This document shows, in pieces, positions 8,728-19,293 of a stretch of 64,000 bases of DNA. A program made the position numbers and the translations under genes. A model generated the notes under the pieces. That model did no database searches. It was not told the origin of the DNA and saw only the letters and a list, made by a program, of their open reading frames with translations. How positions within the stretch are numbered: position 1 is the first letter of the stretch; each line of letters begins with the position of its first letter. This stretch comes from Lawsonibacter sp. (lineage in GTDB: Bacteria > Bacillota > Clostridia > Oscillospirales > Oscillospiraceae): positions 47,330-111,329 of the forward strand of contig JAAWIE010000002.1 of NCBI GenBank assembly GCA_022796195.1. The letters are read 5' to 3'.

Positions 8728-10101
8728 CTAATTGGACGGCTCGTCTTCTTTCAACTCGTGGGGGGCAGGCGGAATTACCGGCATATCGCCCTCCAGCTGA
8801 TCGAAATAGTCCTCCTCCTGGAGCACCGGCTTGCGGTGCCGGGCAATTGCCATGATGGTAGGGTAGAGGACAATCGCCACCAGTCCTCCTGAAAAGCCGT
8901 TGTTGTACAGGTTCATTCCCGCCACAGGCGACCCGGTGTACAGCACTACCGACGAGTGGATAAATCCGGCCATCACTCCATACCCCCAGCCGAAGTATCC
9001 GGCAATGGGGGCCAGGGTGGTACAAAACAGGCAGGCCAGCTGAACGGCGGGCTGTGTCAGCGACCAGTCCATCACCAGACTGCCCAGCGCCACACCCGAC
9101 ATGACCGGCAGAATGTTGAGCGCGTGTTTGCCAAACGCGGAAAAGCCCATCACGGTGAAGATTCCCCCCACCGTGGGACCGTTCAGCTCCCCGCCGGAAA
9201 GCAAAATGTACGCCATGCCAATCAGGCCGTTGACGCCGGTGTTAATGGCTACCGGCGCAGGGCCGAACATACGCAAATAGTCGCTGGGCGCCCGCCCGCT
9301 GGTCTGGAGCAGACGCCGGTAGCCAGCCCAGGCCGCCCAGATGGGCTTTCCGCTGAAAAACAGCCCGCCCAGAATCAAGATCACACAGAGAATGAGCAGA
9401 ACTCCCCCAAACGTAATGTTATACCCTGTGGCCCAGCGGTAGTGGGTGGTAGGGTCCGCCCCGAGAGAGGACATGAGCGGGACACAGATAAAAGCCACCA
9501 ACCCGCAGGCAAAACCGATGTTATAAAGGTTCATGCCGTTCTGAATCCGGTATGTATAGGTAGCCAGCGGCGGCATGATGAAGCCGATCGCCAGCCCGAC
9601 CAGCACTCCCTCCACGGGTCCGCCCCACCCGTTGTCCAGGGCAATATAGCTGACGATGGGGGCCAGGGCGGTGGCCATCAGGCCGATCCCGATGTTGCCC
9701 GCCGCCGGCTGGCGGCGCACCCGGGTATACAGCCAAGTTCCGGCCAAAATGGGCCAGATGTTGACAAAATTCTTGCCGAACAGCGAAAAACCTGACATCA
9801 GACCAATTTCCACCAGGGTCATACCATTGAGCGTATCCTGCGCCAGATAGAGCACACATATGGAAATCCCGGTGACAATCGCCGAATTTACCAGCGCCGC
9901 TCCCGGCCCAGCCACCAAAACGTAATCGGTAATCAGGGCGTCCTCGGTGGTAATTATGGCGTACAGTCCCCGCAGGATGCCTTTCGGCGTATCCATCAGC
10001 AGACCCGCTGAGGCCATCAGGATCACAAAAGCCCACAGATATCGGAACATCCTGTCATACCGGGCCTGATGCTCATGGTGCAGGAGGTGGAAAAATCCCA
10101 T
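8728..10101 (-). CDS. DUF1576-like multi-pass membrane protein
   Basis: 457 aa, two similar halves each with GMNLYNxGFxxGLVA; recognised by eye. Confidence 0.7.
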   Translation of the reverse strand: MGFFHLLHHEHQARYDRMFRYLWAFVILMASAGLLMDTPKGILRGLYAIITTEDALITDYVLVAGPGAALVNSAIVTGISICVLYLAQDTLNGMTLVEIGLMSGFSLFGKNFVNIWPILAGTWLYTRVRRQPAAGNIGIGLMATALAPIVSYIALDNGWGGPVEGVLVGLAIGFIMPPLATYTYRIQNGMNLYNIGFACGLVAFICVPLMSSLGADPTTHYRWATGYNITFGGVLLILCVILILGGLFFSGKPIWAAWAGYRRLLQTSGRAPSDYLRMFGPAPVAINTGVNGLIGMAYILLSGGELNGPTVGGIFTVMGFSAFGKHALNILPVMSGVALGSLVMDWSLTQPAVQLACLFCTTLAPIAGYFGWGYGVMAGFIHSSVVLYTGSPVAGMNLYNNGFSGGLVAIVLYPTIMAIARHRKPVLQEEDYFDQLEGDMPVIPPAPHELKEDEPSN

Positions 10102-10228
10102 AGACGGTCACTCCTTGTATCTCGACACTTCGCTTGGAATGTATAAACTATAGGTCCAGGCGGGAGGCAGCGAAACTATGGCAAATGCGATTATTCGCCG
10201 CCTGTCACCGCCCCAAACGGGGCGGTTT

Positions 10229-11143
10229 CTAATTGTTCTGGGCAAAATATTCCCTTGTCTGCTGTGCATTTCTACGGATTTCTTCCGCCAGAGCTTCCAT
10301 TGTGGGAAACTTCCGCTCGCCCCGCAGACGCTTGTGGAACTCCATTCTTACGGTGTGGCTGTACAGGTCCCCCGAAAAATCTAAAATGAAGCCTTCCACC
10401 GTAATCCGCCCGTCGTTGTCAGCCACAGTAGGCCGTACCCCGACGTTCGTCACGGCACAGCGGTGCTGGCCGTCAAACCAAACCCGAGTTGCGTAGACAC
10501 CGAAGGCGGGGACAATCACCCGCTGTGGAATCCGGAGATTTACGGTGGGAAACCCTAAGGCAGAGTGCCCGATTCCTTTGCCATGGCCCACCTGCTGGGT
10601 GAGGATGTGGGGGTGGCCCAAAAACTGGGCGGCCCGTTCCAGCTCCCCCTGCGCCACCAGATTGCGGATGTAGGTGGACGAGATGGTGATACCGTCCCGC
10701 TCAATCTTTTGAATAATGTCACAGCCTACCCCCAGCTCCGCACACTTCGCCTTCAGCCGCTCCGGGTTGCCCTGCCCCATATATCCGAAGTGGAAGTCGT
10801 GACCGGCCACCACATGGACCACCCCCAGCTCTCCCACCAGATAGTTTGTAATAAAATCCTGCCAATCCATGCGCTGCATGGCGTCGAAAGGGGCCACTAC
10901 CGCTTCCTGAATCCCGTAATACTGGCGCATGAGCCAGATTCGGTCCTCCACGGCGCTCAGCAGCGGAACTGTTTGCCCTGTGATAACAGCGGCAGGACTG
11001 CGGTCAAAGGTAAACGCGCAGGGGACCGCCTCCAGCTGGTCCGCCCGCTCCTTTACTCTTTGCAGAAGGGCTCCGTGGCCCAGATGGACCCCGTCGAAGA
11101 AGCCCAGGGCAATCACTCGTTTGGTCATGGTATCACACCTCAA
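10229..11143 (-). CDS. ribF: Bifunctional riboflavin kinase/FAD synthetase
   Basis: ALGFFDGVHLGH, TFDRSP, HVVAGHDFHFG, C-terminal flavokinase domain; next to truB. Confidence 0.95.
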   Translation of the reverse strand: MRCDTMTKRVIALGFFDGVHLGHGALLQRVKERADQLEAVPCAFTFDRSPAAVITGQTVPLLSAVEDRIWLMRQYYGIQEAVVAPFDAMQRMDWQDFITNYLVGELGVVHVVAGHDFHFGYMGQGNPERLKAKCAELGVGCDIIQKIERDGITISSTYIRNLVAQGELERAAQFLGHPHILTQQVGHGKGIGHSALGFPTVNLRIPQRVIVPAFGVYATRVWFDGQHRCAVTNVGVRPTVADNDGRITVEGFILDFSGDLYSHTVRMEFHKRLRGERKFPTMEALAEEIRRNAQQTREYFAQNN

Positions 11144-12002
11144 AAAAACTTTTTACGGTGGTCAGCTTGCCGCCCTTGGCCCGGCACACGGCCAGGAACG
11201 TCCCGTCCTGAGAATACACTCTGTATTCACCTTGGTCCAGTTCCGGTAGGACCGCTGTCATTCCGTTGCGAATTTTTTTCTCCACAGCAGACGGGAGAAC
11301 CAGTTTTTTACGGTCCGGAAAGAGGCGGTCCACCGGCAGGAGCAGGGCGGCGGGGTCCTCCGCTGCCTGGACCTGTTCCAACGTTACCGCATCTTCCAAA
11401 GTAAAGCCCGCCGCCATAGTCCGGCGCAAAGACGCCATACAGCCGCCGCAGTCCAGGGCCTGTCCCAAATCGTGGCAGAGGGTTCTAATATAGGTTCCCT
11501 TGGAACAGCGGACCCTGATTGTATAAAGGGAATCCCCTTGCTGATCTACGATTTCCAAGCACTTGATGGTTACCGGTCTGGCAGGGCGTTCCACTTCACG
11601 GCCTTTCCGGGCCAGTTCATAGAGCTTTTTGCCATTGATTTTGATGGCGGAATACATAGGGGGAACTTGCAGAAGATCGCCTCGGAATTTTTCCAGCGCC
11701 GCTTCCAGCTCTCCCCCAGCAATGGAGACGGGCCGTTCCTCCAGCACCTCGCCGGAGGTATCCTGGGTATTGGTAATAACACCTAGTTTTAGTCCGGCGA
11801 CATATTCCTTATCGGATTTTTCCGCAAACTCCACCGCCCGGGTGGCCCGGCCCATAAAGACAGGCAGGACCCCGGTCGCCATGGGGTCCAGCGTCCCCCC
11901 GTGGCCCACCCGCTTCTCATGAAAAATGCCCCGTAATTTGGCGCATACATCCATAGAAGTCCAGCCTGCCGGTTTGTCCACAATTAAAATTCCGCTAGCC
12001 AT
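11133..12002 (-). CDS. truB: tRNA pseudouridine(55) synthase
   Basis: GILIVDKPAGWTSMDV, GHGGTLDPMATGVLPV. Confidence 0.97.
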   Translation of the reverse strand: MASGILIVDKPAGWTSMDVCAKLRGIFHEKRVGHGGTLDPMATGVLPVFMGRATRAVEFAEKSDKEYVAGLKLGVITNTQDTSGEVLEERPVSIAGGELEAALEKFRGDLLQVPPMYSAIKINGKKLYELARKGREVERPARPVTIKCLEIVDQQGDSLYTIRVRCSKGTYIRTLCHDLGQALDCGGCMASLRRTMAAGFTLEDAVTLEQVQAAEDPAALLLPVDRLFPDRKKLVLPSAVEKKIRNGMTAVLPELDQGEYRVYSQDGTFLAVCRAKGGKLTTVKSFFEV

Positions 12003-12942
12003 GCCGCACCTGCTCCATCGCGTCTATGATCCTCCGGCGTACCTCTTCCACGGTCCCGGCCAGCATGGCCCCGGCGGCGGCGGCGTGGCCTCCTCCACCC
12101 AGAAGAGCGCACACTTTGCTGGCATTCAGGTCGCCGGGGTCGGTGCGCAGAGAAATTTTCACATGCCCGTCCGCGGTTTCCTTCAAGGTGATCCCATTTT
12201 TGACGCCCTCAATCTGGCCTACAAAGGCGGAGATATTATCCATATCCCGCTCATCCGCCCCTACGTCCTCCACAATCGTTCGGGTGATAAAAACAATAGC
12301 GGTCTCGCCGCCGTCCCGCAGCTCCAGTCCCTGGACCAGCAGACTCTCCAGCTTCAGCCGCTTCCAAGTCCGAGTGCGGAACAAGAGGCGGTTGACCGGG
12401 TAGGGGTCAAAGCCGGACTCCATCAGCTCCGCCGCTGTCCAGTGGACGGAGGCATCCGTGTTGCTGTACTGAAAACAGCCGCAGTCGGTGGACACCGCCA
12501 CATAGAGTGCCTCCCCAATCTCCGGAGTAATTGAGGCAAACTGTCTCACAATTTCATACACGATCTGCCCGCAGGCGGCTTTCGTGCTGTCCAAACAGGT
12601 CTCTGCGGCAAAAAACTCCTGGCTGGGGTGGTGGTCAATGGCCAAATCCACCCGGTCCAGGTACTTTTCTGCGTTGTCGGGGAAAAGGGATCGAGCCGCA
12701 ATGTCCACCGACACCACGGTGTCCGGGGCAAAGTCCTCCGGAGCGGTGAGCGGCTCCAGATAGGGAGTAAACAGCTCTGTCAAACCAGTGTTGCGCAGAA
12801 CATAGGCCGTCTTACCGATCTGACGCAGGGCACGGCACAGTCCGGCAGCACAGCCGCTGGTATCCCCATCGGGCCGGATGTGGGTCAAAATCAAAATCTT
12901 GTCCCGGCTCATAAGGAATTGGGCCGCTTCTTGGGTGGTCAT
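11995..12942 (-). CDS. nrnA: DHH/DHHA1 phosphoesterase (NrnA-type)
   Basis: THIRPDGDTSGCAAGL, DHHPSQEFFA, GGGGHAAAAGA. Confidence 0.9.
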   Translation of the reverse strand: MTTQEAAQFLMSRDKILILTHIRPDGDTSGCAAGLCRALRQIGKTAYVLRNTGLTELFTPYLEPLTAPEDFAPDTVVSVDIAARSLFPDNAEKYLDRVDLAIDHHPSQEFFAAETCLDSTKAACGQIVYEIVRQFASITPEIGEALYVAVSTDCGCFQYSNTDASVHWTAAELMESGFDPYPVNRLLFRTRTWKRLKLESLLVQGLELRDGGETAIVFITRTIVEDVGADERDMDNISAFVGQIEGVKNGITLKETADGHVKISLRTDPGDLNASKVCALLGGGGHAAAAGAMLAGTVEEVRRRIIDAMEQVRHG

Positions 12943-12945
12943 CGC

Positions 12946-13332
12946 TTAACCCTCCTCTAAAATAATGTGTTCGTTGGCCGGATTGGCGGGCTTGACCACC
13001 TCCGGGTCTCGGAGCATCTCCAGAATATGAGCGCCTTTTGCCATGGAGTCATCCTGGAAGAAGGTAAGCTCTGGCGTGTGGCGCAGATTCAAAGCCCGCC
13101 CCAGCTCCCGGCGGAGATACCCAGCGGCCGATTTCAGGCCCTTGAGGATCTGGGCGCTGTCCTTCTTGTCCAGCGCCGAGATATAGACCTTGGCAAATTT
13201 CAGGTCCGGGGTAACGTCCACCGCTGTCACCGAGATCATCCCTGTCACACGGGGGTCCTTTACGGTGGGAATGAGGGCGGCCAGCTCCCGCTGGACCTCC
13301 TCGTTGATGCGTCCAATTCGATTGCCTGCCAT
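12946..13332 (-). CDS. rbfA: 30S ribosome-binding factor A
   Basis: RIGRINEEVQRELAALIPTVKDPRV...VTPDLKFAKVYISAL. Confidence 0.95.
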   Translation of the reverse strand: MAGNRIGRINEEVQRELAALIPTVKDPRVTGMISVTAVDVTPDLKFAKVYISALDKKDSAQILKGLKSAAGYLRRELGRALNLRHTPELTFFQDDSMAKGAHILEMLRDPEVVKPANPANEHIILEEG

Positions 13333-13344
13333 AGTTTTCTCCTC

Positions 13345-13749
13345 TTAAATCGTAATATTGAAACAGATCTCTTTTGCGGTTAAAAACTGCTCCAGCGCCT
13401 CCAAGTCGAAGTCCTCCAAACTACCCCGGAAACGGGGCGGGCATTTTACGTTTACATCGCCTACCCATAGACTCCACAGCTCCAGGCTGTCTCCCTGAGC
13501 GAAGTTTTCCTCCAGATAGGCCCGCAGATTCGCTAGATCCCGCTCATCTTTTTCCAAGTCTATCTCATACCGGAAGGGCTTCATCGGACAGTTCAGCTCC
13601 TCCACTGCCTGACGGTAGTACTCCAGCTCCACCACCCGAAATCCCCGCAGAAGCGTGATCATATATCCTTCGCTCTCGCTGCTTCGAAATTCCTGATGGT
13701 CGCAGAGAGGCAGTTCTTTTCCTGAAGCCAGCACATAAATTCGGCTCAT
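13345..13749 (-). CDS. Hypothetical protein (134 aa)
   Basis: Complete ORF directly upstream of rbfA in the same orientation; family not recognised. Confidence 0.7.
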   Translation of the reverse strand: MSRIYVLASGKELPLCDHQEFRSSESEGYMITLLRGFRVVELEYYRQAVEELNCPMKPFRYEIDLEKDERDLANLRAYLEENFAQGDSLELWSLWVGDVNVKCPPRFRGSLEDFDLEALEQFLTAKEICFNITI

Positions 13750-13780
13750 AACATCATCCCTTGTACGGAACTAGATTGAT

Positions 13781-13872
13781 TTACTGCCGCTCCCGCACAT
13801 CAGAGCGGCCCATAAGATAGTCTAAACTTACGTTAAAAAAATCTGCAATTGCCACCAATCCTGGAACATTGA
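13781..13872 (-). pseudogene. Truncated C-terminal remnant of an Xre/HTH regulator
   Basis: Minus-strand translation NVPGLVAIADFFNVSLDYLMGRSDVRERQ*, in-frame TAG immediately upstream; matches the C-terminal signature of Xre proteins (compare RIAEFYNVSIDYLVGLTDD at 54172-54405). Confidence 0.75.
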
Positions 13873-13891
13873 GCTATTGAGCTTTAAGCAA

Positions 13892-13920
13892 ACAGGGGCG
13901 GGCGAAAACGCCCGCCCCAT
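13892..13920 (-). terminator. Rho-independent terminator of infB
   Basis: GGGGCGGGCG-TTTT-CGCCCGCCCC then TGTTTGCTT on minus strand. Confidence 0.75.
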
Positions 13921-13929
13921 TGGCTTCTC

Positions 13930-16296
13930 TTATACCTCAATCTGTTCCATCAGATATGCTTCAATGATATCACCCTCTTTGATGTCCTGGAACTTCTCAA
14001 AGGTGATGCCGCACTCGTAGCCCGAGGCCACCTCTTTCACCGAGTCCTTGAACCGCTGGAGGGAGGCAATCGCACCATCATAAATGACAATGTTGTCCCG
14101 CAGCAGACGCATCTGGGCGTTGCGCTGCATCTTGCCATCCAGCACGTAGCACCCGGCCACCATACCCACACCGGTAATCCGGAAGACATTGCGCACCTCA
14201 GCCCGGCCCAGGTCCACTTCTTTAAACTTGGGCGTCAGCATCCCCTTCATGGCCGCTTCAATCTCATTGATCGCGTCGTAGATGACCCGATACATCCGCA
14301 TATCCACACCCATGCGGACTGCGGAATCCTTTGCGTTGTTGTCCGGGCGGACGTTGAAGCCCACAATGATGGCCCCGGAAGTGCCGGCCAGCATAACATC
14401 GCTCTCGCTGATGGCGCCCACGGCGCAGTGGATCACCCGGACCCGGACTTCCTCATTGGTCATCTTCTCCAGGGAGGCTTTCACGGCCTCGGCGGAACCC
14501 TGAACGTCGGCCTTCACGATAATATTGAGATTCTTCATCTCGCCAGCCTGAATCTGACTGAACAGATCCTCCAGCGACACCTTGCCCACCGGCGAAACGG
14601 TGGCAACTTTCAAATCGTGCTTGCGCTGTTCCACCAGCTCCCGGGCCATGCGCTCGTCGGCTACGGCGTGGAAATCGTCGCCGGCTCCAGGAACCTCGCC
14701 CATACCGATGATCTCCACCGGTACGGAGGGGCCAGCCTCCTCCAGCTTTCGGCCCCGAGCGTCGGTCATCGCCCGAACACGGCCCACGGCGGTACCAGCA
14801 ATAATAACATCGCCCTGTTTCAAGGTACCCTTCTGCACCAGAAGGGTCGCCACAGGGCCGCGGCCCTTATCCAGCCGCGCCTCAATCACCGCGCCGTGGG
14901 CGGAGCGGTTAGGATTGGCCTTCAGCTCCTGCACCTCAGCGGCGAGGACCACCATATCCAAAAGATTGTCGATGCCCATACCCGTCTTGGCCGAAATGGG
15001 ACACACAATGGTCTCGCCGCCCCACTCCTCGGGCACCAGGGCATATTCGGTCAGCTGCTGCATGATCCGGTCGGGGTTGGCAGCGGGCTTATCCATCTTG
15101 TTGATGGCCACAATAATGGGGATATTGGCCGCTTTTGCGTGGTTGATAGACTCCACCGTCTGAGGCATAATGCCATCATCGGCGGCCACCACCAGAATGG
15201 CCACGTCGGTAATCATGGCACCCCGAGCCCGCATAGCGGTAAACGCTTCGTGGCCGGGGGTATCCAGGAAGGTGACGGTATTCCCCTTCACATCCACCTG
15301 ATAAGCGCCGATGTGCTGGGTAATTCCTCCGGCCTCGCCGGAGACCACGTTGGCGTGGCGGATATAGTCCAGCAGAGAAGTCTTGCCGTGGTCCACGTGG
15401 CCCATGACCACCACCACGGGGGCACGGGAGACCAAGTCCTCATCCTTGTCCTCGGCGGTGTCGATGAGGCGCTCCTCAATGGTGACGATTACCTCTTTCT
15501 CCACCTTGCACCCCATCTCCTCAGCAATGATGGCGGCGGTGTCGAAGTCAATCACGTCGGAGAGAGAGGCCATAACTCCATTTTTGATCAAGCATTTGAC
15601 CACCTCGGCCCCCGTCTTCTTCATACGGGAGGCCAGCTCACCTACGCCGATTTCGTCGGGAATGAGCACCTTGGTGGGGGCCTTTTTGGCAATCTCCAGC
15701 TGGAGGCGGCGCATCCGGTCCTGTTCCTCCTGGCGGCGCTTGCTGCCGAAGGACTGGCCTCTGCCGCCCTGCTGACGGCCCCGCTGATTCTGCTTTTGAA
15801 TCTTCTGCTTGCCGCCCCGAACGTCCTGGCGGCGCTGGTCGGTAAAGTTCTCCAGCCGCTCGTCATACTTATCCAGGTTCACCGCCGGACCGCCCCGGGT
15901 GTCCACCACTTTCTTGGCGGGAACGCGGGAGGCAGGCTGCTGAACCGGCTGTTTAGCCGGCTGGCTGGGCTGGGGAGCTGGCTTACTTCCCTGGGCCGTC
16001 TGGGGTTCCTTCTTCTCCCCCTTGGGGGCGGCGGGCTGTTTGGGCGCTGGTTCTTTTTTGTTCTCCGGCTCATGATACACGTCAGCATAGACCTGCTCAA
16101 TGGAGTCGATCTGGTTGTGCTGGGTCAAATACTCAAACACAATGGACAGCTCCAGGTCGTTCAGCGGCTGCATGTGATTTTTGGGCGGATGGCCGTACTG
16201 AGTCAGGATGTCCATGACCTCCTTAGAAGGCAGAACCTTCCCGTTCTTCTTAAAGTCCTTGGCTACCTTATGGACTGGATATTTCGTCATCATCAT
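13930..16296 (-). CDS. infB: Translation initiation factor IF-2
   Basis: [32 protein letters not shown]; low-complexity N-terminal linker. Confidence 0.98.
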   Translation of the reverse strand: MMMTKYPVHKVAKDFKKNGKVLPSKEVMDILTQYGHPPKNHMQPLNDLELSIVFEYLTQHNQIDSIEQVYADVYHEPENKKEPAPKQPAAPKGEKKEPQTAQGSKPAPQPSQPAKQPVQQPASRVPAKKVVDTRGGPAVNLDKYDERLENFTDQRRQDVRGGKQKIQKQNQRGRQQGGRGQSFGSKRRQEEQDRMRRLQLEIAKKAPTKVLIPDEIGVGELASRMKKTGAEVVKCLIKNGVMASLSDVIDFDTAAIIAEEMGCKVEKEVIVTIEERLIDTAEDKDEDLVSRAPVVVVMGHVDHGKTSLLDYIRHANVVSGEAGGITQHIGAYQVDVKGNTVTFLDTPGHEAFTAMRARGAMITDVAILVVAADDGIMPQTVESINHAKAANIPIIVAINKMDKPAANPDRIMQQLTEYALVPEEWGGETIVCPISAKTGMGIDNLLDMVVLAAEVQELKANPNRSAHGAVIEARLDKGRGPVATLLVQKGTLKQGDVIIAGTAVGRVRAMTDARGRKLEEAGPSVPVEIIGMGEVPGAGDDFHAVADERMARELVEQRKHDLKVATVSPVGKVSLEDLFSQIQAGEMKNLNIIVKADVQGSAEAVKASLEKMTNEEVRVRVIHCAVGAISESDVMLAGTSGAIIVGFNVRPDNNAKDSAVRMGVDMRMYRVIYDAINEIEAAMKGMLTPKFKEVDLGRAEVRNVFRITGVGMVAGCYVLDGKMQRNAQMRLLRDNIVIYDGAIASLQRFKDSVKEVASGYECGITFEKFQDIKEGDIIEAYLMEQIEV

Positions 16297-16315
16297 AATG
16301 AACGCACCTCGATTC

Positions 16316-16933
16316 TCAGGAGTGCCGGAATTTGCCGGTCAATCGGCGGCCTCCGGGGCCGCGTGTCTTCTCGCTGGGGCGGTCGGGTCCACCGTGCCGG
16401 GTTCCGGTATCCCGGGCCGGGCCGTCCTTCAGACGCCGGCGGGCTTTGGGCGGACGGGTCTTCTCGGGCCCAGGCGGCGCCTCTTCTTTTGGGGGTGGCG
16501 CCCAAGGTTTTCGCTTGCCCTGGCGGAGATTTTTTTCATGCTGGCGCTGCTCCTTCTGCCTCTGGTAGACCCGATCCGCCCTGGTGCGCAGCTGCTGGGC
16601 GGCGGGGCCGTACCGCTGCGGGTCTCGGGCGGACAGTTTTTCCACCACTGCGGCGGCAAAGCCTGCGTCGGTCAGGGCCAGGATGGCGCAGGAGCTTCGC
16701 CCCAGAATAAAGCCCAGCTCACTTTTACCAAAGGGAGTCTCCAGCCAGAGGACGTTTCCTGCCTCACCAAAGTGAGCGGCCCGGCGGCAGGTATTCGGGG
16801 CCGCGTCGGCGGCCAGAAGGAGAAGTTTGGCCTGCCGTGCGCGGCAGGCGGCTCCCGCCGGTTCCTCACCGGCCTCCAGCCGGCCAGCCTTTCGGGCCAG
16901 CCCCAACAAATGGAGCACAGGATCATGGGACAT
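16316..16933 (-). CDS. L7Ae/YlxQ-family protein with long basic C-terminal tail
   Basis: [16 protein letters not shown]..., between ylxR and infB; about 85-residue K/R/P-rich tail. Confidence 0.85.
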   Translation of the reverse strand: MSHDPVLHLLGLARKAGRLEAGEEPAGAACRARQAKLLLLAADAAPNTCRRAAHFGEAGNVLWLETPFGKSELGFILGRSSCAILALTDAGFAAAVVEKLSARDPQRYGPAAQQLRTRADRVYQRQKEQRQHEKNLRQGKRKPWAPPPKEEAPPGPEKTRPPKARRRLKDGPARDTGTRHGGPDRPSEKTRGPGGRRLTGKFRHS

Positions 16934-17201
16934 CAGGCGGCACCTCCTTCATCTGCGCTTCCAGCCCCTCCCACACCTCGGGGGGAAGGGGAAGAGAAAA
17001 CGCACGTTCCAGGGCCCGGCTTTTCCGGGCTCGTTTCAGGCATTCCGGATCGGGACATACATAGGCCCCCCGGCCGGGCATCTTGCCCCTAAAATCCAGG
17101 GACACCGTGCCTTCCGGGGATTTTACCACCCGGATCAGGGCCTTTTTCTCCTTCATCTCCCGGCAGCCAACGCATTGGCGCATAGGTATCTTCTTGGGCA
17201 A
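16923..17201 (-). CDS. rnpM: YlxR-family protein (RNase P modulator RnpM)
   Basis: PMRQCVGCREMKEKKALIRVVKSPEG...GRGAYVCPDPECL. Confidence 0.93.
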   Translation of the reverse strand: MPKKIPMRQCVGCREMKEKKALIRVVKSPEGTVSLDFRGKMPGRGAYVCPDPECLKRARKSRALERAFSLPLPPEVWEGLEAQMKEVPPDVP

Positions 17202-17246
17202 GATTCTCCCTCCTTTGGCAGAGTCTGATCAAATTGCTTTGCAGGG

Positions 17247-18470
17247 TCACTCCTCCACGTGCGCCGGAACTTCCCCACTCTCCTCCGCCTCGGCCATTGC
17301 GGCCTCCAGGGCCTCCTCGGCGGCTTCCGCCTCTGCCTGGGCGATCAGGTCTTCCAGCGGCTCCAGGGGAGCCGAGGCGGGCTTGATGTCGATTTTATAA
17401 CCGGTGAGCTTAGCGGCCAGACGGGCGTTCTGGCCCTCCTTGCCGATGGCCAGGGACAGCTGGTCATCCGGGACCACTACCCGGCAGCTCTTGGTATCCG
17501 CTTTGGAGGGGATTTCCTCCACACTGATCACATCGGCGGGGGACAGCGCGGCGGCGATATATTCCGCCGGGTCCTCGGACCAGCGGATGATGTCGATTTT
17601 TTCCCCCTTCAGCTCCTCCACAATGGTGTTGACCCGCTGGCCTCTGGGCCCGACGCAGGCGCCGATGGGGTCCACATTGGGCTCGTCGGCCCAAACCGCC
17701 ATCTTCGTGCGGGAACCGGCCTCCCGAGCCATGGAACGAATCTCCACCGTGCCGTCGTAGACCTCGGGGACCTCCAGCTCAAACAGCCGCTTGACCAGGC
17801 CGGGATGGGTACGGGAAATCAACACCTGGGGGCCCTTGGTAGCCCGGCGCACCTCCACCACATAGACCTTGAGGTGCTGGCCCTCCATATACCGCTCCCC
17901 CTTCACCTGCTCACTGGAGCCCAGGTAGGCGTCGGTAAACTGGTCGCCGGCGTGAAGGCGCAGAGACACCGAACCGTTTCTAGGATCAATGCGGGTGATG
18001 GTACCAGTAAGCAGCTCATGCTCCTTGGTGGAAAACTCGTCGTAGATCATCCCCTGTTCCGCCTCGCGGATCCCCTGGATGATGACCTGCCGGGCGGTCT
18101 GAGCGGCGATGCGCCCAAAAGCCCGGGCTTTTACTTCCATACGCACCATGTCCCCCACCTCGGCCTGCGGCAGGGCCCGCCGCGCCTCCTCCAGGCTGAT
18201 CTCCATGGCGGGGTTGTCTACTTCTTCCACAATTTCCTTCTTGATAAACAGCCGGACCCTGGAATTGGCTTCGTCGGCCTCAATCACCAGATTTTCCCCC
18301 ACGTCCTCGTGGTCCCGGCGGTAAGCGGCCAGCAGAGCCTGGGTCACCTTCTCCATCATATAGCCGGGCTTGATGCCTTTTTCCTGCTCAATCTGATGAA
18401 TTGCCTCAAAAAATTCCTTGCCGTCCATCTCATTGGGGTTGACGGCTTTTTTTGTCACTCTTTTTGCCAC
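17247..18470 (-). CDS. nusA: Transcription termination/antitermination factor NusA
   Basis: S1 and KH domains ([26 protein letters not shown]); preferred GTG start at 18470 behind TAGGAGG rather than the ORF-track start that overlaps rimP. Confidence 0.95.
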   Translation of the reverse strand: MAKRVTKKAVNPNEMDGKEFFEAIHQIEQEKGIKPGYMMEKVTQALLAAYRRDHEDVGENLVIEADEANSRVRLFIKKEIVEEVDNPAMEISLEEARRALPQAEVGDMVRMEVKARAFGRIAAQTARQVIIQGIREAEQGMIYDEFSTKEHELLTGTITRIDPRNGSVSLRLHAGDQFTDAYLGSSEQVKGERYMEGQHLKVYVVEVRRATKGPQVLISRTHPGLVKRLFELEVPEVYDGTVEIRSMAREAGSRTKMAVWADEPNVDPIGACVGPRGQRVNTIVEELKGEKIDIIRWSEDPAEYIAAALSPADVISVEEIPSKADTKSCRVVVPDDQLSLAIGKEGQNARLAAKLTGYKIDIKPASAPLEPLEDLIAQAEAEAAEEALEAAMAEAEESGEVPAHVEE

Positions 18471-18489
18471 GGTGTTTTTCCTCCTAAAG

Positions 18490-18945
18490 TCAAACCCGCA
18501 GGTACAGCCGTACCAGCGCAATCTCCTGTTTGGTAAAAACGGCCTGCGTCCCGCCGGTGTCCAGGGTGACGCTTCCGTCCTCGTAGTTTTGGAGCCGTCC
18601 TACAAATTCCTTGCGGCCCTCCCGGGGGCGGTAGAGCTTCACCTCCACCTCGCTGCCCTGGAACTTCTGAAAGTGTTCCGGCTTTTTCAACGCCCGGTCC
18701 GCCCCGGCGGAGGAGACTTCAAAGGTATAGCTGCCCTCGATGGGATCGGCCTCGTCCAGTGCGTCGGACAGGGGGCGGGATACCGCCTCGCAGTCATCGA
18801 TGGACACGCCGCCCTCCTTATCGATGTAGACCCGGAGAAACCAGCTCCCCGCCTCCTTCACATATTCCACGTCCCACAGCGTACAGCCCGCGTCCTCCAC
18901 TAGGGGAAGGGCCAGCGCGGCCACAGTATCGGTCACTTTTGCCAT
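18490..18945 (-). CDS. rimP: Ribosome maturation factor RimP
   Basis: LWDVEYVKEAGSWFLRVYIDKEGGVSIDDCEAVSRPLSDALDE. Confidence 0.95.
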   Translation of the reverse strand: MAKVTDTVAALALPLVEDAGCTLWDVEYVKEAGSWFLRVYIDKEGGVSIDDCEAVSRPLSDALDEADPIEGSYTFEVSSAGADRALKKPEHFQKFQGSEVEVKLYRPREGRKEFVGRLQNYEDGSVTLDTGGTQAVFTKQEIALVRLYLRV

Positions 18946-18990
18946 TTTAAAAGCCTCCTGGGACCGGGACCCCGGCCGGTTTTTTCAATC

Positions 18991-19018
18991 AAAAAGAGCG
19001 GAGCCTTGACCCCACTCT
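18991..19018 (-). terminator. Leader hairpin/attenuator-like terminator upstream of rimP
   Basis: Minus strand AGAGTGGGG-TCAAGG-CTCCGCTCT followed by TTTTTGATT. Confidence 0.6.
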
Positions 19019-19293
19019 CATCATGCTACCTTCATTCTGGTTATACTATAACACACCGCTGTGAAAATTGCAAGGGATTCTCACGAAGTTTTTTCCAGAA
19101 ACAAAGGTTCTTGGCGGCGCTTTTCCGTCAAAAGAGGTCAAATTATCCAATTTGGCCGCTCATTTCCGGATTTACCCCAGGAAAACAGGCGCATACTACA
19201 CAGCGGATGGAACCTCCAAATCAAAAATACCGGCAATGCCGCGCGGCGCCGGACACGGCACTGGGCGGCACTGCCCCACAGGAGGATACAGCG

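Noticed and set aside
10206-10224. CCGCCCC-AAAC-GGGGCGG hairpin near the ribF end
   Set aside because: T-run lies on the plus side, not downstream of minus-strand ribF; orientation unsuitable for a confident terminator.
14428-16710. 760-aa plus ORF
   Set aside because: Antisense to infB, which is unambiguous; His/Gly-rich pseudo-translation typical of high-GC shadows.
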